Below, piece after piece: positions 32,239-42,480 of a DNA stretch of 64,000 bases; position 1 is the first letter of the stretch; each line of letters starts with the position of its first letter. Both the position numbers and the translations under genes were made by a program. This stretch comes from Chaetoderma sp. LZ-2023a (taxonomy: Eukaryota > Mollusca > Caudofoveata > Chaetodermatida > Chaetodermatidae): positions 53,588,269 to 53,652,268 of the forward strand of contig CM067367.1 of NCBI GenBank assembly GCA_034401795.1. The letters run 5' to 3'. The notes beneath the pieces are model-generated. The model did not search any database, was not told where the DNA came from, and saw nothing but the letters and a program-made list of their open reading frames with translations.

Positions 32239-32262
32239 ATGGATACCGCCGATGATAACCAG
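32239..32262 (+). pseudogene. DIRS-C predicted first gag exon
   Basis: ATG plus seven codons (MDTADDNQ), CAG|GTTGTA donor, phase 0 with the acceptor at 33015-33016 (TTATTTATAG|GCC). An in-frame TAG lies in that acceptor, so the gag frame cannot be extended upstream without splicing. Confidence 0.55.
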
Positions 32263-32489
32263 GTTGTATAATTCCTTATTATCCATAGTTAAAAGACTTA
32301 GGTCTCTAAATTTCGTTGTGTCGCATGTTCCAATTTCTGACCCCAAAGAATCTGGGACGTGTGTTAACAACAAGATATGCCGGATGATCGCCTTCTTTAA
32401 ACCCCAACAGGCGATCGGCAGATATGAAAATAGGTGTTTGCTACGGTATTTCTAACACGAATATCGGCTGACGTCGTTCTCTGTAGGAT

Positions 32490-32523
32490 CCGAGCGGGTG
32501 ACGTCACACCTGTGATGCTCGGA
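32490..32523. promoter_or_regulatory. CRE-like stem-loop in DIRS-C 5' region
   Basis: TGACGTCA at 32499-32506, flanked by GGGTG/CACC and CCGAGC/GCTCGG arms as in DIRS-B. It lies in the predicted gag intron. Confidence 0.45.
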
Positions 32524-33016
32524 TGTTTATGTGAAGAAAATTTTTTTTCATTAATTCGCACATCTTGTTCTGGGTGCTGCGTACTAAACTTTGGAATGTT
32601 CAAGTTTACGTGTTATCACGATCGGTTTGCAATGATCGGTGGTTTCAAAATTCTTGATTAGATGTGCGGTCTGCGGTTTTACCGTGTGCTACAGCAGTTT
32701 GTTTACACTTTGTTGTTTCTTCACATATCGTTTCGGCTTTCGTTAGGAGTATAATTTATATTGATTGGTAAATATACCCCGAATGCTATGCGATATGATT
32801 CCTGGTTCCTTTATACATCCTGGATGATCAATTATGGGTGTATTTATGCCCACATCGTTCTTGTCGTCATAATGAATGCGATCTTTGCTGTAACGTTGCG
32901 GGGTGGGGTGCGGGAGGGTACAGTTAATTTATGGTCAAATTATTTGAAAATTAATTATCTGCCTTCCGTCTGTGTCTCGTTCCGCTTGCTTATTGTAGGT
33001 TTGTGCTTATTTATAG

Positions 33017-35095
33017 GCCAAGCCAGCCCCGCCATCATGTGACGAGTGCCACAAATTTGTACGGGTCCTGTTTAAGGACCATCTCTGTTTTAGGTGTACT
33101 CCATGTAACCTTGATAGTAGGTGTAATGTGTGTGCAGTGTGGTCCACGGATATGATGTTAAAGTTCCTTGCCCAGAAGGATGTGGCTGGGTCTGACGCGG
33201 GGTCAGGCGGTGCAAAGGTAAATCGTGGAGCGGCCGGTGGGTGCGCTCCGCATCCCCAGCTGGAGGTGGCAGAGATGGGACCGCCGGCGTGGTTCGGTCC
33301 GGCTATGCAGGGTTTTCCGCATAGCGTTCTGCCCACACTGGTGTCGTCACTGCTGCCGAAGGTTGGGGGGCAGTTTCTCCCCATGCCTGGTACGGACCCT
33401 GTCCTAGGACAGAGTTCTGGACTGGTCACCGAGGGAGCCATCTCGTAGGGCCCCCTGGCAGTCCCGTCTGGCTCCGGCCTGACGGGTTCTGTCTCTCTGC
33501 GGCCACCTCCGGGTGGTCCAGTAGTGGTGGCCGGTCCGTCAGGTGTGGGAGCCGTCCACCAGGATGGCTCCGCGGTTTCCTCGTCTAGTGACGACTCTTC
33601 GGAGTCTGAAGACGAGGAGGCCGAGGAGGAGAGGTTGCTGCGGCCTGTGATGCCACGGGTGGAGAATATGGAGGTCGCTTCCATTCTCCATCTGTCTGGC
33701 TTGGCGCAAGCCAGGGCAGCGGCTCCGCCCGTGGTTGAGGCCAATCTGGTACCAGACACCGGTCCCGTGACGGTTGGTTTGACGCCAGCTGACACGGTGA
33801 CCGGTGTGCCGGGCCGGGCGTGGTACTCACCTATCTCGCCTGGTCCGGCGGTCAGACATGGGGTGCCGTTGGCGCCCGTGTCTGGCCACGGTTCCGCGTC
33901 CGTACGGTTTTCCGGGCGGACCTACCCAATGGACTGGTGTGTTTCATGGGGTGGCGGCGGAACCGTTTGGTACCGGAGTGCCTGGCGTGTCAGCCGTGGC
34001 TCCTTGCCGGGAGGCCGTGGCTGGCAGGCCCGTAAGCGCGTCAACGGGTGACGTGTTCACGGGTGTGTCCTCCTCGGAAGTAGATTGGTCGGAGGCTCTG
34101 GCTGGGCTAGCCAGGGTGGACCCATCTGTGGCTTCGGCCACGGCCGAGGAGGATGTGCCCCGTCTGTCGGTTGCATCGATTAGGACGGGGATCTTGCCCG
34201 CGGCCCGGATCCAGTCGGTTGGACTGGATCCACGGTTCGTAGAGTTGCTGGAGGCTATTTATAGCAAGCAGCTTACGACCAAGGGCCAGCTCCCTGCGGC
34301 CTCCAGGGAGGTGCGGGCAAGGTGTCGTATTCCGCGGGGGGAATACGACAGATATGGTGTGGTACCGTCGGCCACCGAGGATGACCAATTGGTTCTGGGT
34401 GTTCAGAGTGCTGGAGCGGGTGGCCCCGTTCCGGCACTTGTGGACAGGTCCCAGGCACACCGGGAGGAAGTCCTGTCCCTATGCGATGAGGGTGGGAGGG
34501 CAGCTATGAGTGCTGTCAACCATTCTTATTGCCTTCTTCAGTCGGTGTGGGCTGAAGCGGGGGCAGGCCACCTGTGGCGCTTTTGTGCGTCAATGACGGC
34601 TTCGTGCTGTCTATGGATGCACTGGCAATGGTGCAAGCGCGTGTGACAAAGTCTTGGAGGCAAATGGTTCTTGACCATATGCGTCCGGCTACGGCAGTCA
34701 AGGAGTGTCTTCTTGGGACACCCCTGACAGGCCCTAGCATCTTCGGTGACCAGGCGCGGGCCATCCTAGAGGACACTGCCAGCATTGCGCAGAATCGGTT
34801 GGCGGTAAACCTACAGCTGGAGCTAGTGCGGCAAGCGCACGCACTAGGGGCTGTAGGGAAGCCGTTAGCTGGCCAACCTTCGAAGAAGCAGAAAGGCAAG
34901 GTGAAAGCTAAGCCTGCTGCGACTTCTGCTTCGTCTGGATTTTCTCAGCCGCCGCCGGCTAAGAAAGCCAGGAAGGTTGTGGAGGCCCCTACCCTCCCCA
35001 ATGTTGCTCCGGATCGCCCTAGAGGCGGGAAGGGGAAGGGTAAGGGTACGGGTAAGTCCTCCAAGGGCGGAAAGAAGGGAGCGGATTGTACCTGA
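33017..35095 (+). pseudogene. DIRS-C gag, broken
   Basis: From the predicted acceptor: AKPAPPSCDECHKFV, then a Cys cluster (CFRCTPCNLDSRCNVCAVW). The frame meets a TAG at 33446 where A and B have a Tyr codon, and is then open again in the same frame from 33524. An 11-base deletion near 33900 and another near 34570 shift it further. The Lys/Gly-rich tail ends at 35095. Blocks shared with A and B are the SESEDEEAEEE patch, IPRGEYDRYG and MSAVNHSY. Confidence 0.8.
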
Positions 35096-35223
35096 GGGTA
35101 CGAAAGCTCCCTTCATATCCGCCTGGACCGCACCTGTGCGACAGGAACAGCGGTGCCAGTTATGCCTGCCGAGCCAGGACGGAAATGGTTCTCTCTCTCT
35201 CTCGTTAAGAAAGGGGGGGGGCG

Positions 35224-36139
35224 GTGGAGCGGACTGCGAGCCGGACAACCCCGTTAGACATCGAGGCGTCTATGGTGGGTGGAAGGCTCATGCGTTTCGT
35301 CGAGGCCTGGCGAGGTGTGACGTCAGACAGTCTGGTCCTGGGATGGTTATCCCAGGGGTACATGCCGGAGTGGTGGGACTTTCCGCCGCAGAATCTGTCT
35401 TTGGCACCTGTCTGGACACCCGTACCACGGGAACCAGACAAGTTAGAAGCCGTTCAAAACGAAGTGTCGGGTTTGCTTCTGAAGGGAGCAATAAAACCAG
35501 CGAACCAGAACACTCCAGGCTTCTATTCCAATATGTTCCTTGTCCCCAAGAGCACAGGGGGATGGAGACCCGTACTCAATCTCAGGCCATTAAATTGGTT
35601 TATCCATACGCCTCGGTTCCAGATGGAAACGCCGAGGTCGGTAATGGCAGGATTGAGGAAGGGAATGTGGTGTGTATCGATCGATCTGAAAGATGCATAT
35701 TTCCACATTCCGATGAACAGGAGTTGTCACAGGTTTCTGAGATTTGCCTTTCAGAATCAAGTATGGGAGTTTATTGTTCTCCCGTTTGGCCTGTCGACAG
35801 CTCCACGGATTTTCACAAGAGTGGTCCTTGCGGTGACTGCGTTTCTCAGAAAAGAGAACGTGGCGCTACACACCTACATAGACGACTGGCTGATCAAGGC
35901 AGACTCGGCAGCCAGGTTGAACGTGGATACTGCTCTGACTCTGAAGTTACTTTCAGATCTAGGCTGGATAGTCAACAAGGAGAAATCCGAGTTGACGCCC
36001 ACTCAACATTTCGTTTATTTGGGGATGCGATTCGATCTCGAGGAGGGCAGGGTTTACCCGTCTGAGCCCAGAGTGGTGTCTCTGTTAGCCATCCTCAAGA
36101 GTTTTCGAGTGGGAAACCACATTCAGGCGAGGCGGTTTG
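35224..36139 (+). pseudogene. DIRS-C reverse transcriptase, truncated by deletion
   Basis: An uninterrupted RT frame: GGRLMRFVEAWRGVTSDSLV, FYSNMFLVPKSTGGWRP, the A box VSIDLKDAYFHIP, FGLSTAPRIFTRVV and the catalytic HTYIDDWLIKAD (around residue 217), then LGMRFDLEEGRVYPSEPRV. At about 36139 a deletion of about 0.8 kb joins it, in the wrong frame, to the end of the methyltransferase-like region; the open frame then continues to 36300 as nonsense. The start shown is a GTG in this frame; the real one is unclear. Without RNase H this copy could not complete its own cDNA. Confidence 0.85.
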
Positions 36140-36318
36140 GTGAAGATCAGGGAGGAACCCTGTCTCGTCCTGCTAATAGCGCCGTATTGGCCCAGCAGGG
36201 CGTGGTTCACGGATCTGCTGGTGGAAAACCCAGTGCAGTTGCCCGAGATTCCGAACATAATCTCCCAGGCCAAGGGACGCTTCCTACACGAGCGTCCTGA
36301 AATGTTCAAATTGACTGC

Positions 36319-37335
36319 GTGGATGTTATCAAACAACGTTCCACGTCGGAAGACTTTTCTCGACAAGCTGCTGATTTCATCGCGGCTGCGAGGAGGTCAA
36401 CCTTCAAGTCATATAACAACAAGGTTAACAGATTTGCAGACTGGTGTGAAGAAAAGGGTATTGATACCTTTCAATCCACTATTCAGCAAATAGCAGACCT
36501 TCTCTGTGAGCTGTTCTTTTCAGGACTAGCTCCCATCACAATTGCTGGATACAAGTCAGCTTTGGCATCAGTTATCCCTTGTCTAGCCAACAGGGATAGT
36601 CCAGAGGTGGCCCAGTTAAATGTGATGGTGAAGGGAATGAGCAATCTCCGACCGAGACAACCGGTAGTCATTGCAGCCTGGAGTCTATCTTTAGTGCTTA
36701 ATGTACTGGCCAAGCACCCTTTCGAACCGTTGCGTTCGGCTAGTCTAAAGCATTTGACTCTAAAGGCGGTTTTCCTATTGGCAGCTTCCTCAGCTAGAAG
36801 GCGCAGTGAGATCCATGCGCTTTCGGTAGAGAGGGACCGATTTATTGTCTCCGGAGAGGGTCTGCGTCTTCTGCCAAGAGCAGAGTTTATGTCAAAGAAT
36901 CAATCTTTGAGATATCCCGGCAAACCGATCATAATACCGAAGTTAACAAGGTTTGATCGTGATGCCAGTGTCTGGTGCCCGGTCCGTGCTTTGACTAAGT
37001 ACAGGGAACGGACTGACTCGTTACGGTCGAACGATAGACATCTGTGGATCTGCCATAAAAAGCCTTATGGCGCCGCATCCATGGATACTATCTCTCGTTG
37101 GGTAGTCGAATGCATTCAGACTACTCATGAGATGGTGACTGGGCACCAGGTGCAAGGCGCAAGGGCACACGATGTTAGAGGAATAGCCGCCTCGACCGCC
37201 CTTTACAGTGGTGTTCCGTTAGAGGACATCATGGCCGTTGCACAATGGCACTGTGAGTCCTCATTTACGGATTACTATATGAGGGATGTGTCAGACTCAG
37301 CCAATCCAGTCGCTTTAGCTGTTTTGAGACCATAG
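36319..37335 (+). CDS. DIRS-C tyrosine recombinase, intact 338-codon ORF
   Basis: The only uninterrupted long enzyme ORF among the DIRS copies here. The N-terminal part (residues about 25-110, STFKSYNNKVNRFADWC, IAGYKSALASVIPCL) resembles a core-binding domain. The catalytic part has the first Arg in SSARRRSEIHAL (about 158-167), HDVR (284-287, the H-x-x-R box), W310/H311 and the candidate nucleophile in FTDYY (Tyr319 or Tyr320). YRs recombine circular DIRS cDNA into the genome without target duplication. The ORF overlaps the preceding methyltransferase-like frame by about 175 bases. The ATG is the first in frame. Intactness shows coding potential, not activity. Confidence 0.9.
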   Translation: MDVIKQRSTSEDFSRQAADFIAAARRSTFKSYNNKVNRFADWCEEKGIDTFQSTIQQIADLLCELFFSGLAPITIAGYKSALASVIPCLANRDSPEVAQLNVMVKGMSNLRPRQPVVIAAWSLSLVLNVLAKHPFEPLRSASLKHLTLKAVFLLAASSARRRSEIHALSVERDRFIVSGEGLRLLPRAEFMSKNQSLRYPGKPIIIPKLTRFDRDASVWCPVRALTKYRERTDSLRSNDRHLWICHKKPYGAASMDTISRWVVECIQTTHEMVTGHQVQGARAHDVRGIAASTALYSGVPLEDIMAVAQWHCESSFTDYYMRDVSDSANPVALAVLRP

Positions 37336-37845
37336 TTAAGTGACCACACTGCTCTTCACCCTTTTTTCACTTTGGTAAGAAAAGACCCTAAAGCAGGCAT
37401 GGTCGAGCGTGAGGATGACAACCAGATTGTGTCACTGATGGCCGAACCGGTGAATGGTTGGAGGCGGTACGTCTGAAGTCCAATTATCATAAGTTAATTC
37501 AATAGTGAGAGTTTTTTGTATTATGTCTATATATCATGTTCATTCATCATATATATATATATATTCATGCTCATTCCCAGGCTAATACATGTGGATATGC
37601 AAGGAGCAGTTAACCCTCTTGGCATATTTGTGTTTCAGGCGAGATACATGTTCGTGAGTTCTCTCCCTTTTCTTAGGAGAAAAAAGGGGGGGAGTGGCAG
37701 TGATGCGAATGTGATTCGGTTCCGTTAACTTGACGGTCCTTTTAGGTCTCCGTTAGTCAAGTTTTTAAGTCTAAATCTTTCTCCAAGGGGCAAAAGTAGC
37801 ATTGATGGCTTGCTCCTTCCCACCAGGTTACTGATCAAATCTGGT

Positions 37846-37947
37846 GTATATCAGAAGTAACAGAATGGTGAGTATTGATCGAAGGAGAATGAAGGAAATG
37901 TCAATTTCCCCTTCTCCGAGATCTAACAATACTCACCATTCTGTTAC
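37846..37947. repeat. DIRS-C internal complementary region
   Basis: The same composite of both element ends as in DIRS-B, with GGAGAATGAAGGAAATG at the centre. Confidence 0.92.
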
Positions 37948-38002
37948 GGACCCAGCCTTCCAGCCCCACGGAGGCAAGCCATGGATTTCTCTTGTTTGGT
38001 GG

Positions 38003-38196
38003 CTATGCAAACAATATGAGCTCTATGGTAGATGGGTACTCGGCAGTTGGGAGCCGAGTACCCGGTTCCAAGGAGTCGGTAAAGCTTTCTAAGTCTATAG
38101 TCCTAGAGCCAGCTGTCAGGGCCAGCTGTATATCAGAAGTAACAGAATGGTGAGTATTGTTAGATCTCGGAGAAAGGGAAATTGACATTTCCTTCA
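38003..38196 (+). repeat. DIRS-C right inverted terminal repeat
   Basis: The inverted copy of 31951-32128. It ends CATTTCCTTCA and is directly followed by the last ten bases of DIRS-E. Confidence 0.9.
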
Positions 38197-38450
38197 ATTT
38201 CCTTCAGTCCAAATGTCGTATGGATGCCATGGGCATTCATAGCCTTCAGTTTTAACTCTATTTAATAAGATGGGCACACACAAGTCAGGGGTGGGAGGTT
38301 CGGATTTACCACACCCACCCTTCCCAAAAAATTTAATTCAGATTTTCTCAATGGATCTAATGCATTCTGAAAGTGTGTCGTCCATGTCACTTAAAATATG
38401 TGATATTAATTATAGACGTTGGAAGATGTCCAAAGGCAGTGAATAGGGTT

Positions 38451-38984
38451 GGGGCAAACCAACATTGATGGCCTAGTTTTTGCGAAACCGCAGAATGGAT
38501 CGGGACGAAATTTGGGAGATATGATTAAGGACTAAGGCAAAATAAGATGGCGCCCAGCCAATTGGCTGATCACATTCGTTTGAACAAACTTGGATCTCTA
38601 TAACCTAAGGATGCTTCCTCCCAAATATAATTGAAATCAGCCCCATAGTTCTCGAGAAGACATTTTAAATTTCCCATTGCCTTAGTATGGGAGCTTTGGC
38701 GGGAAAATAGCAAATTTTGAAATTGGAATGCGCAATAACCTATAGAACTGATATAAAACCACATATCTGCTTCAAAATCCATCAAATAAAACAATCCAAT
38801 ATGGTTGCCAAACAAGCTACATTTTGATTGGCCCACTGAGGCAATGTTATTTTTAGGTAGCAACTGCCCTTGAACAAACTTTATTCTGCCTTAGTCCTTA
38901 ATCATATCTCCCAAATTTTGTCCCGACCCGTTCTGTGGTTCTGGAGTTATTTTCACGAAAACTAGGTCATTGTTGGTTTGCCCC
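38451..38984. mobile_element. TIR element with ~90-bp inverted ends
   Basis: Starts GGGGCAAACCAACA and ends TGTTGGTTTGCCCC; imperfect inverted similarity extends about 90 bp inward (AGATATGATTAAGGACTAAGG and its complement). The middle is the 'long dispersed repeat' found at 42481-43400, 52800-53680 and 62160-63780. No ORF with a known domain and no clear target duplication. Confidence 0.75.
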
Positions 38985-39409
38985 TGATTAAATCTTCAAA
39001 TGCATTTTAGGATTCATCAGCATATTTATTACGCGTATAAAATGTAGATCTTTCTAACAGCCTATGCATCTCAAAATTATTACTAACGCATCTTCAAATT
39101 ATTACAAATGGGACAACGTTAATTTTGAATGGGTACTGATATTATTGTAGACGGGACTAAAATAATTTTTGACGCGTTTGTAACAATTTGATGATGCATC
39201 ACATAAAAAAACACTGATGAGTAATTTAGTCCAGCTGGCGTGAAAAATCTCCGGGTTTTGCCGGGTTGGAGCGTTATGTTAATTTAAATCTGTACTGTAT
39301 TCTTATTTTCAAATATTAACCTGTAGATCTAGATGAAATTATGTATATGCAGTTTTACTATTTAAATAATAATTATGCTTAACCTATTTGATTTTCTTTT
39401 CTTATGCAG
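38985..39409. other. End of NDUFS3 intron 1
   Basis: AT-rich; ends in a pyrimidine tract and TTATGCAG acceptor before exon 2. No element recognised. Confidence 0.7.
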
Positions 39410-39484
39410 TTCTATCCCGAGTGGCAGCAAGTCCATGTCTCATTCGCCAACAGTCAAGCAATCTACCTGCAGAAACTTTAAAAC
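39410..39484 (+). CDS. NDUFS3: NDUFS3 exon 2
   Basis: Residues about 21-45: rest of the presequence and the start of the mature protein (VLSRVAASPCLIRQQSS, then NLPAETLK). Acceptor CTTATGCAG, donor C|GTATGT. It starts by completing a codon begun in exon 1 and leaves one base for exon 3. It is the least conserved part of the protein, as expected for a transit peptide. Confidence 0.85.
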
Positions 39485-39544
39485 GTATGTTGGGTATTCA
39501 TTTCATGGTGAATTTATTTAGATTCCAATATTAATATTCTAATT

Positions 39545-39770
39545 GTCAAGCCTGCTAAAATGGCCTCTACAGTGGTATTGAAGAATTTCTATTTTGCAGG
39601 CCAAGAGAAAACTATTCTTGAAAATATATCACTGGAATACCTAGCTCGAAAGCTGCCTCCGTTATTCTAGGGATACTGTTTCAAAAGTAGTCCACTCTTG
39701 GCCTGGAAATGGACATTCACTAAGCAAAATTTTTTTTCTCAAAAAATCTTGTTAGCAAAGGGTTAACACT
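39545..39770. repeat. Hairpin MITE, TTAA-CCCTTT family (degenerate)
   Basis: Diverged member of the family best seen at 47070-47304: GCAGGCCAAGAGAAAAC...CTTGGCCTGGAAATGG arms, ending in AAAGGGTTAA. Confidence 0.65.
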
Positions 39771-40549
39771 AATGATCGAGCACTGATCTGTCATGTTAAA
39801 CGAAGCAGTGTTTAGGGATTTGCTCAGTACATAGAGCAAGCTAGCTCTCAGTCAGACAGTAGGTGTTGGCATAAGCGCTTTATTAGCTCAGTAATACACA
39901 GCTCTGCATATTATTGCTGCACTGTATAGTGCTTACCTGTCAAATGCACTTGATGCACACCTGCTGACTCCCTAATAAGTATCTGTACAGTGAGTGAATC
40001 ATTTTATAGTGCCTGAGAAGTATTGTGCTGGTCTTTTTTAATGACTCAAAACATACTCATATCGAGCTACTACAAATGTAAATTTATTAATAGCACTATG
40101 TTATTGGTAGGCATTAAATACTGCCTCTTTTCGCATGACAGATCAGCTTTAATAGTGGTTACATTTATCATGCGACTAATCTATGAGACTGGCAGATTGA
40201 CAGACAGACAGACTTTTATGAGTTGCTCATTCGTGCATTCGTGTATACTGGATTGATCGGGACAAGCTGTTCCAGTGGTTCTCAGAACATCTAAATTTTG
40301 GAGGGCCCAGAGACCCCCACACCCTGAAATCTCAGCATCGCACAGCTGAAATCTGGTGTTCCCAAGTAGTATTTCTCATCCATAGTAAACATGATAACAT
40401 TATATTGTACCATGGACTCACACAACTATGAATTATGACATGTATGGTGGTCCCATGCTAGATTTTGTAGGTATTTTTGTTCAAAAACCTATGAAACGAA
40501 TTAGTATTACACAATCATACAAGATTTTCAAGGGTTCCATGGGTCCTAC
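39771..40549. other. NDUFS3 intron 2, no element recognised
   Basis: AT-rich intron with no supported feature beyond short AT tracts. Confidence 0.5.
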
Positions 40550-41014
40550 TAGGCTTGTGCGATTATTGCGTTGAGTGATCGCGATCGATTATTATAAAGT
40601 AATCATGATTACTCGATTAATCAGCTTGGATACAAATTACCACGACATAACAACAAAAGAATATCAATGACGAAAACTGCAATGGTGTTTAGAAAAGTCC
40701 ATTTGCAGGGCAAGAGAAGACTATTTTTGAAAATGTATCACTGGAATGCCTGGCTCGATTCTCGAGCCAGGCATTCCAGTAATATATTTTCGAAAATAGC
40801 CTTCTCTTGCCCTGCAAATGGACATACATTCACTAAGCAAAATGTAATTTTTCATGAACAATCGCATTAGAAAGTAATTGAAAGTTAGGTTTTGAAATAA
40901 TCTATGCAATAGAAATATTCACGATTATTCGATTATTTAATTTTTAATCATATAAATTCATGATTTAAAACATAATCGCGATTTTCGATTTAATCACGTA
41001 ATCGCGCAAGCCTA
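40550..41014. mobile_element. Short hAT-like MITE with ~8-bp TSD and an internal hairpin
   Basis: Ends TAGGCTTGTGCGATTA and, inverted, TAGGCTTGCGCGATTA. Flanks are ggtcctac on the left and ggtcctaa on the right, an 8-bp duplication with one mismatch. Ends resemble those of the 12237 element (TAGGCTTGCACGAT). A TTAA-family hairpin is nested inside at about 40684-40866. Confidence 0.85.
40684..40866. repeat. Hairpin MITE nested in 40550-41014
   Basis: Arms around TGGCTCGATTCTCGAGCCA, with GTCCATTTGCAGGGCAAGAG and its complement outside; same family as 47070-47304. Confidence 0.85.
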
Positions 41015-41189
41015 GGTCCTAACTGCCACTACTTCTAGGGGTCTCAATCTATATTTTTAGGGATATATACCCTCAAAAGGACCCTTATGAGAATACCTGA
41101 GTTGTTCAGTATATATTTGTTGTGTAACATTTGCGTAAAATTTTTAATCTTTTAATGACCTACATGTAAATTGTAACGTGTAAATGCCA

Positions 41190-41300
41190 GACTTTCTTGT
41201 TGAATATCCATTTACAGGCCAAGCGAGAACTATTTAAAAAAATTAACCATTAGAATTCTTGGCCTGCAAATGGGCATTTCTCAAGACCGCTACAGAAGCT
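41190..41300. repeat. Degenerate hairpin MITE (TTAA-CCCTTT family)
   Basis: Only the inner arms remain (ATCCATTTACAGGCCAAG and CTTGGCCTGCAAATGGGC). Confidence 0.65.
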
Positions 41301-41537
41301 ATTGGCTTGAGTATTAGAGGGATATCGTATGGTAACAGTAATAACTAAGTGTGACATGTTATGCTTGAAACTTTGTCAGAAATCAGGGCTTGAAAATTAG
41401 AAAAATATTGTGCTCCCCCCCCCCAGGGGCAAGTATGCCATTTAAATTAGGTTGCCCGACTGTATTTCCAGGTTGCCCCATTTCTGTAAATTCTGTTGAA
41501 AATATGTATTGTTGTAAATACGAACTTAACCATTATA

Positions 41538-41773
41538 TTAACCCTTTTTCTCATATCAGCCAAAGACGGCTTCTACAGTGGTGAAAAATGTCCATTTGCA
41601 GACCAAGATAAGACTATTTTTGAAAATTTACCACTGGAATGACTGTCTCAATAACCGAACCAGTCCTTCCAGTGGTAAATTTTCAAAAACAGTGAGTCTT
41701 TTGGTCTGTAAATGGACATTTTCCATGAGAAAATTTCAATTTTCTTGAACATATTTGAGTGTTAAAGGGTTAT
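41538..41773. repeat. Hairpin MITE, TTAA-CCCTTT family
   Basis: Begins TTAACCCTTTTTCTCATATC and ends GTGTTAAAGGGTTAT. Arms pair across TGTCTCAATAACCGAACCAG. TTAA flank plus CCCTTT ends resemble piggyBac MITEs. Confidence 0.85.
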
Positions 41774-42132
41774 GAGTAAATAAAATCAATACTCACCATG
41801 AATACATATTATATACCAGCGCTGCAAATAACAAATTATCTAGGTTTGTCCCTCAGGGCAACCAGTGTGTTAAAATTTGGGTGCCCTGCAGTAAAAAGTG
41901 GTTGCCCCAGACCGCAGGAATGTGTAATTTTTGTGGCCAGGAAATGTCAACAATTTGACAGACAGACCAGTTGTGAGTTGCAACAAAATAACGAGATATA
42001 TACGGAGTAATTAGTTTTATTGTGGAATGTGCATAGCATTATTTAGAATGTACATGTATCGGAGTTACCTACATGTATCAAATGAGTCTAAGCTGAGAAA
42101 AAATACATTGTTTGGAATTCACCTAAGTTCTA

Positions 42133-42480
42133 GAGTATCCATCCGTCATCTGACCTTGTGTGATGTTATAATCAGCTCAGGACGTGTATGATGACATCAC
42201 AATCATTACGTCACAAAGGGTTCCATATAGACCATCATCAAATCTCAAATAGGCCGACACATTGTATGAATTGTATGTCTTTGTAATTCTTTACATGTAT
42301 TTAATAAACATGCTGTTGAATATTCTGAAACTAATTTAACTGGGCAACACCCAGTCAAATTAGTTAAAAAATATTCAACAGCTTACCTGTGTAGTTTTTT
42401 GGAAATTGATAGTCAGGGTGTTCAGAGATTGATCGATCTCAACATGAGCGAGGTGTGGATGGAGCTTAGCTAGAGATGGG
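42133..42480 (-). repeat. Composite repeat around a TGTTGAATATT hairpin, copy 1
   Basis: Contains the hairpin at 42314-42380 plus flanking blocks (TGATGACATCACAATC, CATATAGACCATCATCAAA, GATTGATCGATCTCAACA). The same blocks occur in opposite orientation at about 44430-44830. Confidence 0.8.

Larger units (their letters stand above)
31951..38196 (+). mobile_element. DIRS-C: DIRS-like YR retrotransposon nested in DIRS-E, intact YR
   Basis: A 6.2-kb element with left ITR 31951-32128, ICR 37846-37947 and right ITR 38003-38196. It keeps RT to beyond YIDD and an intact YR, but about 0.8 kb covering the end of RT, all of RNase H and most of the methyltransferase-like region is deleted (junction near 36139). 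Gag is broken by a stop and deletions. It lies inside DIRS-E, 10 bp from that element's right terminus. Confidence 0.92.
29156..38206 (+). mobile_element. DIRS-E: gag-only deletion derivative, host to a hAT element and to DIRS-C
   Basis: A diverged DIRS copy without a recognised left end. It starts inside the acidic part of gag, runs to the gag basic tail near 30005 and goes directly into the ICR (30006-30075), so RT, RNase H and YR are deleted. The right ITR resumes after hAT copy 2 (30129-31750) at about 31751 and runs to GGAAATTGA near 31950. There DIRS-C is inserted. The last bases, ATTTCCTTCA (38197-38206), lie beyond DIRS-C. Confidence 0.8.

Noticed and set aside
38570..38863. 97-codon minus-strand frame
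   Set aside because: Lies in the long dispersed repeat; not kept open in its other copies.
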